From contig JAUTDX010000416.1 of the NCBI GenBank assembly GCA_030844895.1, positions 1 to 64,000 of the forward strand: a stretch of DNA of 64,000 nucleotides. Direction: 5' to 3'. Positions 35,055 through 44,618 of this stretch are shown in pieces; position 1 is the stretch's first letter; every line of letters begins with the position of its first letter. Under the pieces are notes generated by a model. The model saw nothing but the letters and a program-made list of their open reading frames with translations, did not search any database and had not been told where the DNA came from. The position numbers were made by a program, and so were the translations under genes. The stretch comes from Ambrosia x helenae (taxonomy: Eukaryota; Streptophyta; Magnoliopsida; Asterales; Asteraceae).

Positions 35055-35192
35055 AAGTGGGGTTCCCGCCCGGGGATGTAGAGGGGATCGGTCCCGATAT
35101 AGCGGCAGAAATTCAACCGCTGGGATTCGATCCGGGGTCTCCCATAGGGAGCCCAAAGGCTTTACCAGTTGATCTACACCTTTCAAAAAAAA
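35055..35192 (-). mobile_element. tRNA-derived SINE-like insertion with 17-bp target duplication
   Basis: AGGGTGTGAGAATTAAA occurs on both sides (35038-35054 and 35193-35209). On the minus strand it starts GGTGTAGATCAACTGGTAAA (A-box-like TAGATCAACTGG) and has a B-box-like GGATCGAATCC. It is much GC-richer than the flanks. The long exact duplication shows a target-primed insertion. Confidence 0.78.
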
Positions 35193-35330
35193 AGGGTGTG
35201 AGAATTAAATCTTTTCATTAAGTTCTTGTCGTTATTCAGGAATTTATTACTTTACTTTAACACGATGTAAATGAAAATACATCTAGGAAATAGGAATTAC
35301 ATGCATGCGTCTAGAATACGTAAAGGGTTC

Positions 35331-35439
35331 TAGGATTCATACACCCCGTGACATCATATTTAGGGTGTATGACATCACATTCTGGGTATGTGGCAGCTTT
35401 GTATTGTTGTGTGGTGTGGGCCAGGGTGTATGAATCCTA
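35331..35439. mobile_element. Tiny inverted-repeat element
   Basis: TAGGATTCATACACCC at the left and its complement GGGTGTATGAATCCTA at the right enclose about 75 bp. No target duplication is clear. The end motif is perfect over 16 bp. Confidence 0.55.
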
Positions 35440-35665
35440 AAGTAGTGGAGTATGAATCCACAACCCCTACGTAAATTCATCTAGGAAGTAGGAACTACAA
35501 ATGTTTGTAAATTTTCATGCATAGTTTTACATCTAGGAAATAGGAATTAACATGATACAGGGCAAAGGATGTGATCTGACTAATAATCTAGGGACTATAT
35601 TTGAAACTATTCTAAAGTTCTTCTTTATGTGAACTTGTGAAGTTATTCGAGAGAGGCTATGCTAA

Positions 35666-36013
35666 GTCCGCCCGTAGTGGGGCGTGGTTTTTGAACTTTT
35701 TGAAATATAGCGCCCCAAACACTGCTACACAAAGGGCGCTATATTGTAATTTTGGGCCGGGGCTTTATAAAAGTAACGCCTGAAACAAATGCCCCCCACC
35801 AATTAAAACCTGCCACATCAAATTCTTTCTCTCTTTTATTATTTTATTATTTTTTCAATTTAAAAGATATAATAAAATATTAATAGGGGCTTTATTTATA
35901 AAGCCCCACCACTACACCCCCTTTTCACTTTATCTCTCCATGCTGACTCAGCTGCCACATGGACCAATCAAAAAGGGGGGCTTTATATATAAAGCCCCCC
36001 ACTACGCATGGTC
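35666..36013. mobile_element. PIF/Harbinger MITE
   Basis: Left end GTCCGCCCGTAGTGGGG and right reverse complement GACCATGCGTAGTGGGG, with TAA duplicated at 35663-35665 and 36014-36016. The right part has TGCTGACTCAGCTGCCACAT and GGACCAATCA, as in the element at 1136-2455. Stretches of GGGGCTTTAT are inverted within. 348 bp, non-coding. Confidence 0.85.
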
Positions 36014-36587
36014 TAAAAAGCTTTATTTTGTTATCGTAAAAAGCGTAGATAGGGCTAAGATCACAACACGTGGCACTAGTCAAAAATGGTATTCGGATGT
36101 TAAAGCTTTGGAGTATCTTTGGTATAGGATTAGATTAAAAACGAGTTTGGCAGATCGAAAATGGTGGTGTAATTTTAATGTAACGTAATTTTTTGTATAT
36201 TTTTGGCGTCCCCTATTTCCGTCTTGGAGAAAGGCGTTTGGTTTCATGAAGTGAGCTTTTTCAAAAAAAAAAAAAAAAACCCAAAAATGGTATTTTTGTC
36301 GACCACCATTATTGTTGACTTTTTCAAGTTTCACTTCTATTTTTTAAACGTTAATAGTTTTTTCATACTACATTATTTTTTTTTTAAAATACATCATAAA
36401 AACAAACTTTTTATGCTCTTTAATTTTCATACCCCATTGTTACAGTTTAAAAAAAGTTGTTGGGTTAATCACTTGCGTGATTATTAAGTATAACTTAGTT
36501 ATACCTATTTTACTCTTCTCCACTTTTTTCTTTAAAATCTCATTTGCTAAAATTCCCTAGTTTTAACTTTAATCTCATGAATTCATT

Positions 36588-36648
36588 GGTGGCACGATGA
36601 TACTCCAGTGTTCCGTGAGTGATTCCAATTTGTTGGCCGTTCAAAAAA
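36588..36648 (+). mobile_element. 5'-truncated SINE with 17-bp target duplication
   Basis: The last 61 bp (GGTGGCACGATGATACTCCA to GGCCGTTCAAAAAA) match the 3' end of the SINE at 38946-39169. AATCTCATGAATTCATT flanks it on both sides (36571-36587 and 36649-36665). Truncation at the 5' end is typical of aborted reverse transcription. Confidence 0.88.
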
Positions 36649-36714
36649 AATCTCATGAATTCATTCCTACGCTTTTTTATACGTAAAGAATTCTTTTTGC
36701 ATAAACTTTGTGTT

Positions 36715-36945
36715 TTTTTAACGGCCAACTAAACAACGCCGGGTACTTCGTACGCGGCCCCCCAGTGGCAAAGACAGGGGCACAACCCGGCCCACCCCGG
36801 ACGCACGAAAGCCCCTAGCCCGCCCGACAGCCCGCTTTCAGGGAACACCCGACCCACATACCCGCCCGAAGGCACGACAGTAGTGAACCGGTAAAACCTG
36901 GCGAGATCAGGACTCGAACTCATAACCATAGGCCATGAGTCATCT
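36715..36945 (-). mobile_element. GC-rich SINE just upstream of the long membrane-protein gene
   Basis: On the minus strand it has a B-box-like GAGTTCGAGTCC at its 5' side and ends TTGGCCGTTAAAAAAA, the same GGCCGTT-polyA end as the other SINEs here. Its GC content stands far above the surroundings. It ends about 90 bp before the ATG at 37034 and therefore sits in the promoter or leader of that gene. Target duplication is not clear. Confidence 0.6.
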
Positions 36946-36984
36946 ATCATTTCTCATTATTTCGTTTGTGTTTATTAATCCCTT

Positions 36985-36990
36985 TATAAA
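36985..36990 (+). promoter_or_regulatory. TATA-like site before the long membrane-protein gene
   Basis: TATAAA 44 bp upstream of the ATG at 37034. If used, the leader would be very short, so transcription may instead begin further upstream, near or within the SINE. Confidence 0.3.
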
Positions 36991-37033
36991 GTTGCTAGTG
37001 GATCTGGTATGCATACCAAATCCAACGAACAAA

Positions 37034-38203
37034 ATGACGACCAAACTACAACTAAAACTGAGAGGAATCTTCTTAACCGATGACATGCCGGAGAGTCTCA
37101 CCAACCCCATCGGCAACATCTTCTCTATGTTCTTCTCCGCTATAGGCAACTTCTTCATGTACCTTATTAGCTTGATTACAAACCCTATTTGTCACCTCTT
37201 CTCTACCATCGTCTCCGCCATAAGCAACTTCTTCTCTACCATCGTCTCCACCGTATGCAACTTCTTCCAGTATCTTATTGGCTTGATTATTAACCCCATA
37301 TGCCATATCTTCTCTGTGGTCGTCAACTTCTTCTCTTCAGTCATCTCCAGTGTTGGCAACTTCTTTTCTACAATCGTCTCCAGTGTAAGCAACTTCTTTT
37401 ATTCGATCGTATCCAGCATAAGCAGCTTCTTCTCTACGATTATCTCCAGTGCAAGCAGCTTTTTCTCTACGATTGTCTCCAGTGTAAGCAGCTTCTTCTC
37501 TACGGTCGTCTCCAGTGTAAGCAGCTTTTTCTCTACAGTCGTATCCAGTGTAGGCAACTTTTTTCCGTATCTGTTTGGTTTGTTTAATCAAGCATTAGAG
37601 ACTCTAACAGACCCTCTTGGCAACTTCTTTCATCATCTGATTGACTGGGTTAACCAAGCGTTTGATAATCTAATAATTTCCGTTAGTGACCTCTTCCCTA
37701 TCGTTGTCTCTAAGGTAAGCAACTTTTTCCAATCGATGATTGGCTGGTTTAACCAAGATATCTTTTCTAAGGTCGTCAACACCATAAGCAACTACTTCAA
37801 GTATCTTATTGACTGGTTTAACAAAGAATTCCCACCCGAAACACGTGACGAGCAGATCCATCGCTTGATTGTTGATGCCATACCCTATGTTATAGGTGTT
37901 GCTGTCTTGATCATGTGTATATGCTTCTGGAGCAGTGTATTATCAATCGCTGGTTCTATTCTCCAAGGATTCTTCACTGCCGTTAGATACATATTTGAGG
38001 GCATTGGTTACCTTCTCAAAGGATGCTTTGACGCTGTGAGTTCGTTCTACTCGTTTATTTTTCCGTGTTTACGCTGTGGAACTGAAGTGATGATGAAAGC
38101 ACCCGGTCAATCTTATTTGTTGATTTCAAGGGTCGCGTTTGAAGCAAACCCTGTCGGCTATTTTCGTGGCCTTCGGGGTCTGCCTACTGATTTTGTTTTC
38201 TAA
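37034..38203 (+). CDS. Unknown membrane protein with 11-residue Ser/Phe repeats (389 aa)
   Basis: I do not recognise this family. Residues 1-40 match the 160-aa paralogue (MTTKLQLKLRGIFLTD, NPIGNIF, IGNFF). Residues about 41-262 are an insertion. It has two NFFxYLIxLIxNPICHxFS modules (39-60, 76-97), six tandem 11-mers of the type SFFSTIVSSVS (109-174), and three looser LIDWxNQxF units (about 202-265). Then come the hinge FPPETRDEQIH (266-276), one membrane segment (about 283-305), an amphipathic Phe-rich stretch, and the tail MMKAPGQSY, ISRVAFEANPVGYFRGLRG. In the 11-mers, Phe, Ile and Val recur every 3-4 residues opposite Ser/Thr, with no charge. This gives a long amphipathic surface like an amphipathic lipid-packing sensor. 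The ATG at 37034 is preferred over 36935 because it aligns with the paralogue start. Confidence 0.82.
   Translation: MTTKLQLKLRGIFLTDDMPESLTNPIGNIFSMFFSAIGNFFMYLISLITNPICHLFSTIVSAISNFFSTIVSTVCNFFQYLIGLIINPICHIFSVVVNFFSSVISSVGNFFSTIVSSVSNFFYSIVSSISSFFSTIISSASSFFSTIVSSVSSFFSTVVSSVSSFFSTVVSSVGNFFPYLFGLFNQALETLTDPLGNFFHHLIDWVNQAFDNLIISVSDLFPIVVSKVSNFFQSMIGWFNQDIFSKVVNTISNYFKYLIDWFNKEFPPETRDEQIHRLIVDAIPYVIGVAVLIMCICFWSSVLSIAGSILQGFFTAVRYIFEGIGYLLKGCFDAVSSFYSFIFPCLRCGTEVMMKAPGQSYLLISRVAFEANPVGYFRGLRGLPTDFVF
37358..37555 (+). repeat. Six tandem 33-bp coding repeats
   Basis: Six in-frame units of 33 bp, each of the type AGCTTCTTCTCTACGATCGT followed by CTCCAGTGTA, encode the 11-mers. They vary mostly at synonymous or I/V sites. 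Further diverged units precede and follow. The array is pyrimidine-rich on the coding strand. Confidence 0.9.
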
Positions 38204-38751
38204 TTAACGTTGTTTTGTTAGTAAATAAATATATTGTATCTCCTGTTTAAAGAACACCGAAGTGTTATGTACCTGACCCGACCCGACCCGCTTCTGCACG
38301 CTGGGTTTTTCTATTTTGTGTTTAATATTGTAAGTGGTAGTGTGTTTGTTATTGTGAGTGGCAAGAATTAAGGAGATAGTGGGTTACATTCTGCTTGTTT
38401 CCTTCGAATGTTTTTGTATCTATATTATTATTTTAGGTTAGTGGGGTTAGTGTATGGTTATTATGTTCCATCATTGTAACTATAAAAGCCATGTTTACTT
38501 TTAGTAAAAAAAGAATGGAAAATGAATGATCTTGAACTTTTTTCTAAGTTTCTAATCTAGCTTCTTATCTAATTTCTTTGAGGTTTACTCACTTAACGGG
38601 TTATCTATCAGTCACTATTGGAACCACATCCGAGACCGAATCAATTAGGAGATTGATTGTTTGTAAAAAGCGAATTTAGTGAGAAATGAGATTGAATCAA
38701 AATGCTCACTTATCTTGGAAAATCAACAAATACAATGCTAAACAAAACTAA
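38204..38751. other. 3' flank of the long membrane-protein gene
   Basis: AT-rich with a GACCCGACCCGACCC stretch at 38274-38290; no further gene. Ends at the Harbinger target duplication TTA (38752-38754). Confidence 0.5.
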
Positions 38752-38945
38752 TTAGACCTAACGTAATGGGGCGTTAATTTGTCTAATAATCTTTCTTTCA
38801 CGCCAAATATCCATTACAGTGTGGCGTTATAGGTGAAAAAAAATGGATCGGCGTGATTCAAATAACGCCTATTAGCATTAATTGCATAATAAATGCTTTT
38901 CAAAAACCTACAAAACAACCGTTTGCAAATAAACGTTGCAAACTT

Positions 38946-39169
38946 ACCCAAGGCATTATAGCCTAGTGGTATCTTGGTGGTGAGATAAGACTTAAGGGTC
39001 ATGAGGTCCTGGGTTCGAATCTCACAAAGGGGGTTTTCTCATAATTATGAGTTTCCTCCTGAATTGGTGACTTGGTGGTGGAATATGATCGCGTGGCAAC
39101 ACTGGTGGCACGATGATACTCCAGTGTTCCGTGAGTGATTCCAATTTGTTGGCCGTTCAAAAAAAAAAA
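38946..39169 (+). mobile_element. Full-length tRNA-derived SINE
   Basis: Exact 15-bp target duplication AAACGTTGCAAACTT (38931-38945 and 39170-39184). A box TAGCCTAGTGG at 38959-38969, B box GGTTCGAATCT at 39012-39022, and an A-rich tail after GGCCGTTC. These are the pol III promoter parts of a tRNA-derived SINE; the rest does not fold as a tRNA. Confidence 0.9.
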
Positions 39170-39659
39170 AAACGTTGCAAACTTGCAATATTAATTAATT
39201 ATGAGTATTAATTTATTTAATAAAATATCCAATATATATACATATATTTGTTATATATCACTACTAGAAAAATGAGCAATTGCAACCAGAATTTGCGACC
39301 GTAAAAAAAGGTCGCAAAATTAGCAGTCGTTTTCCGACTGATCTCTTTTTGGTAGCAACATTTGCGATTGACCACAAAACGGTCATAAAACGGTTGCAAA
39401 TGTTACGACCGATTACTTTTGGTCGCAAAACAATCGAAAAATATTAAAATACAATCACTATTGTAGGATTTGCGACCGCGTTCTGACCGCTTAGTTTGCG
39501 ACCGTCCTGGCGGTCGCAGTAATAATTAAAGAGCAAGGGTAATTTTGTAATTTCCTTAAAAACTAAAAAAAAAAAAAAAAAGAATAAAACCCCATTTCAC
39601 GCATCCTTCTTCCCCAAAATCTGCACGTTAACACCTTCTTCCCCAAAATCCAGTCCTGT

Positions 39660-39835
39660 CCTCTCATGTCCTTCATATAACGTCTCCTTAACCTGTAGTG
39701 AAAGAGATGACGTACTCAGAATATTAACGTCTCCTTAACGTCTCGATTGGTAGGTTTAACGTCTCCATTAACGTCTCCTTAACCTGATTCAGGTAGATAA
39801 GCTTCATCCTTAACCTCCATTAACGTCTCTTTAAG
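39660..39835 (+). repeat. Short repeats of TTAACGTCTCC
   Basis: About six irregular copies of (T)AACGTCTCC(T)TTAAC lie inside the CACTA element, next to its left subterminal zone. Confidence 0.6.
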
Positions 39836-40335
39836 CTCCTACTCAGAATATAACCCGATTTCGTTTTTTTTAATGTTAGGGTTCCAGCTATTGTTTCCAG
39901 ATCTGAAGAGTTTTGAAGAGTTTGTGAAGGTATATCCAGATCCGAACCATCAGTTAATTCCTATAAAATTGTTTTCGTTAGGTTTTGTTTGCTTTGGATT
40001 GATATTCGGTTTTGGTTATACCACTAGTCTACATATAATTGTTATAGTGAAAATGCCTCATGTTACTGTCATTTTGATATGGTTTGAAGCCTTAGAGGTA
40101 ATTGATTTATTAGTTTCTCATATAAGTTCCTATTTAGAGGTCATGTTTAATAGTTGTGTTGTTCAATACTGGATGGTCTGAATATGCACACCAACTGTTC
40201 GTGAAAATGCTTCAACCAAATTATAGAGTTGTTTTCAGGCTGTTAAAATGAATTTCTGACATGATGATATACGTATCTAGAGGAATTTTGGAATATGGTG
40301 TAATTATCGTCATATTTTCTTTAGGCTCAAATCTT

Positions 40336-41205
40336 GGTTTTAAAAATCGCGCTTGAGGCGCGCTTAAGCGCAAAGCGCACTAAGGCGCCATCCATTGCGC
40401 CTTAGGTAACACAAGGCGACCTCTGTACGAAAAGCGAGCGCTTAGGTCGATTTTTTGTGAAGCTCAAAGCGCAAACACAGCTCGCTTTTTGTATAAAAGC
40501 TACAAATGTTCCTGTTGGGCCATAAATTAACAATAAAATGTTGATAATTTTATAAAAAGGAGAAAGAATTAGAGCTTACATGTGATGATAAAAGAGAAAT
40601 AAAGAAGAATGGTGGCTAATCGAAGCTTACTAGCTGTATTGTAGGTAGAAATAAGCTCTTGTAGGAAGATTTTTAGGATTAGGTGGTGACAAATGATTCT
40701 AGGTTCTGCAATGTTGTTGGTGACGATTGGAGGAGATGAGGGTTGGGTCTTCATTTGGTGGTGGTGACGGGTGGTGTACTGGTGTGCAAATAATGTTTGG
40801 TTCTGATAGTGATTTTCTTACTTACCTTTCAAAACTAAAAAAGAAACTGACCAAGCATAATTTAATCTTCAAACTTCTGATGGGATTGTGGGAATCAAGC
40901 ATAATGCACATGGGATGTCTTATGTCTATAACACAATCAAGCATGCGTACTTTAATTTAATATTCAAATTCTGAGTTCTGACTTGGGGAGAATAAAGCCA
41001 CATGGGTGTTTTTGTACGTATAATTATTTTTTGTTGTACATAAGTTATTTTTAAATAATAAATAAAGCTAATTTTTAACTAAATTATATATAGTTGAAGA
41101 CATATAACTAAGAGAATTAATAAAAAAAATCATATTAATAACGTGCGCTTCGCGTACGAAAAGCGGTGCGCTTTTGCGCTCTGCGCTTTGCGCCTGTTTG
41201 TAAAC
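40336..41205. other. GCGC-rich inverted motifs inside the CACTA element
   Basis: Motifs such as GGCGCGCTTAAGCGCAAAGC (40355-40520) reappear in inverted form at 41142-41205 (GCGCTCTGCGCTTTGCGCC). They probably mark an older nested MITE of about 0.9 kb, but I could not find its target duplication. Confidence 0.35.
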
Positions 41206-41478
41206 ACGGGTGTGAGGTGGGATGTCGTGATAGATGGCACGATCACGTGTTTTGATGCTGAATTCTCGCATCTCTTGTAAGTCATACAGTGATACTGTCA
41301 CATATGTTGTATTTTCCTTAACCAAGATGTGCACATGTGTTTAGACTTGGGTGTTAACCGTTGAGGGCCGTTTTTGATGATTAATGTGAACTGTTAGGTT
41401 TTACTGCAGTGTTATTCTTGTACTGTATGATTAGAAATAACAGTTGAACCACACAAAAGTCATTAATGTTGAAGTAAT

Positions 41479-41853
41479 ATGTGGCTTGTTTCCATCTATT
41501 ATTTGCACCATGGTCAGGTGATGCACATCTGTTTTTTAAACCAAATCTTTTTAGTATGATGCTTAAGGCATTAAGTTTGATTGTAAGACAATAAGATGAG
41601 AAATCACACAGACCTTTTTTAATCATGTAAATAGTTAATGTATTAAACTGATTATAGTAGCTAGTCTATACCTTTAGATTATAACAAATTAGTTTGATGA
41701 ATGGATATAAAAATTCAAAAACTTTTGTATAATAAATTGCACTGGTGGTCATTGTGGTATACTCATGTTGCTGTTTTGGATAAAGACATAGTAATATGTG
41801 GCTTGTTTCCATCTATAATTTGCACCATGGTCAACTGATGAACATCTTTATAA
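41479..41853 (+). repeat. Separated direct repeat within the CACTA element
   Basis: ATGTGGCTTGTTTCCATCTA then TTTGCACCATGGTCA occurs at 41479-41528 and again at 41796-41845, about 50 bp each with few differences. This indicates an internal duplication. Confidence 0.65.
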
Positions 41854-42304
41854 ACTAATGTAGTTTGATTCCTTGACTGTACGAAAATAAGATGACAAAT
41901 CACAGAGACAATCAGGTAGGTGGGGAGTTCGTTTATCTTTAGAGGTGTCAAAGTAATTCTGGTTTGTTTAATCATAATGTTGCGGCATTGGTTGTTTTTT
42001 TATCTTAAAGTATAAGGAAATAACTAAAAAATTAACGCCCTCTAGTGAAAAGAACCAAATGTGATGATATGAGTGAACATTGAGGACTAATTTGTTTGAT
42101 GATATTTTAATTTAAATAGACACGAAATAAGATAGGAATGTATCATTATCGGTTACTTTGGTAATGTTTGATATTAAGGCTAGAAAACTGACAAGAAATA
42201 AGATAGGCATGTATCATCCATCATTGGTTACTTTGGTACGTTACAAGATGCCTAATTTGTTCATTTTGGCTTTGATTCAAGTAACTACTTTAACTACCAG
42301 ATTG

Positions 42305-42500
42305 AATAGACACATCCAACCATTGCAGCCTTTAAAGAATCGGTTGGATGTTTAACTGTTTTGACCCAGTAACTACTTTAACTACCAGATTAATACTACT
42401 TATGATCCAACCATTGCAGCCTTTCAAGAATCGGTTGGATGTTTAACTGTTTTGACCCAGTAACTACTTTAACTACCAGATTAATACTACTTATGATCCA
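42305..42500 (+). repeat. Tandem repeat of about 92 bp in the CACTA element
   Basis: Two nearly identical units hold CCATTGCAGCCTTTCAAGAA, TCGGTTGGATGTTTAACTG and AACTACCAGATTAATACTAC, ending at CTTATGATCCA. Confidence 0.8.
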
Positions 42501-42879
42501 TTTGTTGACTTTCACTGTTGGTCAAAGAACTGTCTGTTGAACAATCTGTTGGCTGGTTTGCATATCTTTAATTCCTTTAAATGCAGATTTAAGGGGTGTG
42601 TCGATGATGACTGGATGATAATTTAGAGACCGGTTTTGATCGTCCCACTTCACCCAAGTTTTCTCTTCCGGCTATATGCAGCTACCAGTTATAGAGAAAT
42701 GGGATAACGGGTCGGTTCAGAACGGTTTTGGGTGGCATGTCGAGTCAAAACAGGTTCGGTTCAGAACAGTTTTGGGTCGGGTGGTCGGTCATAACGGGTT
42801 ACATTAGTTTGGGTTCGGGTAGCTTTTCCAATTTGAATTTAATAAATTTGATCTTTAACACTTTGCATTGGTTTATTAG

Positions 42880-43065
42880 ATTGAAAAGTTGAACGCGATC
42901 ATCCAAGATGTAGTGAAAGAAAAAGAAGAAGAGAAAGAAAGGCTGAACGGAATTATTGCGGAGTTGGTGATGGAAAAAGAGAAAGATAAGGCGGAGAAAG
43001 AGGCTATGAACGAAAGGATGGCAAACATTGAAGCGATGTTTAAAGTTAGGTTTCAAAACGTCTAA
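42880..43065 (+). pseudogene. C-terminal coiled-coil exon of a CACTA-encoded protein
   Basis: After a GTTTATTAG acceptor, 61 codons form a charged coiled coil (IEKLNAIIQDVVKEKEEEKE to MANIEAMFKVRFQNV, stop). This resembles the C-terminal end I recall from plant Ptta/En/Spm-type transposon proteins. No upstream exons of that protein are recognisable, so it is a leftover. Confidence 0.5.
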
Positions 43066-43683
43066 TCATCGACTTACGCTATAAACATTTTATTTTGATT
43101 GTGTTTTTTATGTTAACTCAGATATTGATGTTTCAAGTAGAATGTTTTATATAACTTTGTGAATTCCCAATAAATGCTTAAATTCTAAAAATATGATGTT
43201 ATAAGAAGATTAAAATAGAAAATAGCTCCAAAAAGCTAAAAATCAAATAGATAAGAAAAATATTTTGCGACCGCAAAAGCGGTTGCAAAAGACAAGCGAT
43301 CGCAAAACGGTTGCAAGGAAAGCGGTTGCAAAACGGTTGCAAGAAAAGCTGTCGCAAAACGGTCGCAGGTTTCTCGTTACAAACATAACCTCACAGCAGT
43401 CGCAATATTTGCGACCGCTGTTATAGTCGCAAAATATGGGTCGGAAAAAGATAACAACGGTCGCAACTTGGACGCAATAGGGCATTTGCGTCGAGTGTTT
43501 TTCCGACTACCTTTACAGTCGTAAAACGGTCGCAAAAGGACAATTGCGACCGCTTTGCGACCGGAATCGCTATCGCAATTGCTCAATTTTCTAGTAGTGT
43601 ATATTACACCCCAAACCCAATCTACACTTTTCAAAATTACACAAATTCATTCTAAAAGTTTCTTTTCAAAGATTTTTTAAAAA

Positions 43684-44048
43684 AATGGAATATTATTCAT
43701 CATCATCAACTAGTGAGGATAGTACATCCTCGGACGAGGATGAGGTTGATGTCGCAATTACAAGTGCAGTTCAACTTGTGGTCCAGTTTATGGAGCGTGT
43801 TATTCATCCTCCATGACCAATCATGAAAAGAATGAGTATCGAACGGGACCGTGAAGGTGCCAACGAGCGGTTAATGCGTGATTATTTTTGTGATGGCCCA
43901 CTCTACGGTCCTAGAACTAAAAAAAGATCGACAAATGGCTATTGATCTTGAAATTTTGTCGAAACCCATCCCCGAAGTTCCAGGCTTGAAACGTGAGCTC
44001 GCCTTAAAATTACAAGAACGAATCAAAAAACAAATATGGCCTCAATGA
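43684..44048 (+). pseudogene. Harbinger transposase N-terminal remnant
   Basis: The plus-strand frame starts MEYYSSSSTSEDSTSSDEDE, as Harbinger exon 1 does. After an in-frame TGA it continues MKRMSIERDREGANERLMRD and YFCDGPLYGP, the same block as RDRQGAHERLIRDYF in the element at 24734. It then changes to unrelated sequence (MAIDLEILSKPIPEVPGLKR, stop near 44048). No catalytic domain remains. Confidence 0.7.
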
Positions 44049-44618
44049 TGACGAATGAAATGTTTCTTATTTTTTGGTTATGTACTTTTTTTAAAATTTT
44101 GCTGAAACGTTTTATATTTTATGTTTTAAGTTTGTACTTTTTTCAAGTTTTAATGAAATATTTTATGTTTTTTATTTTGTATCATTTTTGTTTAGAAAAT
44201 AATTGAATAAAAAGATTGTAAAATTACTTAATAATTTGGTAATGATTGAAGTGGCAAGAAAGGGGCTTGAACCACTACACCATTTTTTGGCTAAAAAATT
44301 CCTTGCTGACATGGCGTCCACATGGCAAAAAATGCCCCTAAAGGGCTTGAACCACTACACATGGTCTTATATATATATTATTGAAGAGTGGGGTAAATAG
44401 TGTTTTTTTTAATCAGCATGAATTACATATATACAAATTGTTTTCATTTTGATTAATGAATATGGTGAGTGTTGTAGTGGTTTGTTGTCTGCTTAGTCTG
44501 CTATGGCACTCGGGTTTGATTCCCCTTTGTCATTTTTTTAGTGAATATGAATAATTAGTGGCAATCATGTAAAAAAATTGTTTGTGGAGGCTATAGTTAT
44601 TTGTTGCCATATGTCAAC

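Larger units (their letters stand above)
39259..43599. mobile_element. CACTA (En/Spm) transposon, non-autonomous
   Basis: Ends CACTACTAGAAAAATGAGCA and reverse complement CACTACTAGAAAATTGAGCA, with the 3-bp duplication TAT (39256-39258 and 43600-43602). About 250 bp at each end is dense with the subterminal motif TTTGCGACCG and its complement, as expected for binding of a CACTA accessory protein. 4341 bp. Only a C-terminal ORF remnant is seen. Confidence 0.93.
38755..44366. mobile_element. PIF/Harbinger element containing a SINE and a CACTA element
   Basis: The left end GACCTAACGTAATGGGGCG and the reverse complement of the right end (GACCATGTGTAGTGG) are imperfect Harbinger termini. TTA occurs at 38752-38754 and 44367-44369. 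Interior copies of GGGCGTTA and GCTGACATGG..CCACATGG resemble the MITEs at 1136 and 35666. Removing the SINE and CACTA leaves about 1 kb. A transposase N-terminus remnant lies at 43684. The left end is less certain than the right. Confidence 0.68.

Noticed and set aside
35055..35192. Possible tRNA gene on the minus strand
   Set aside because: Exact 17-bp duplications on both sides and no acceptor-stem pairing; treated as a SINE-like insertion.
36935..37033. N-terminal extension of the repeat protein from ATG 36935
   Set aside because: The extra 33 residues begin in the SINE, and the paralogue starts at the position of ATG 37034.
37073..37591. Several long open frames on both strands opposite the repeat array
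   Set aside because: They are shadows of the 33-bp coding repeat; the plus-strand 389-aa frame alone has start, conserved ends and a paralogue.
38946..39022. Possible tRNA gene (good A and B boxes)
   Set aside because: It does not close into a cloverleaf, ends in poly(A) and is flanked by a 15-bp target duplication: it is a SINE.
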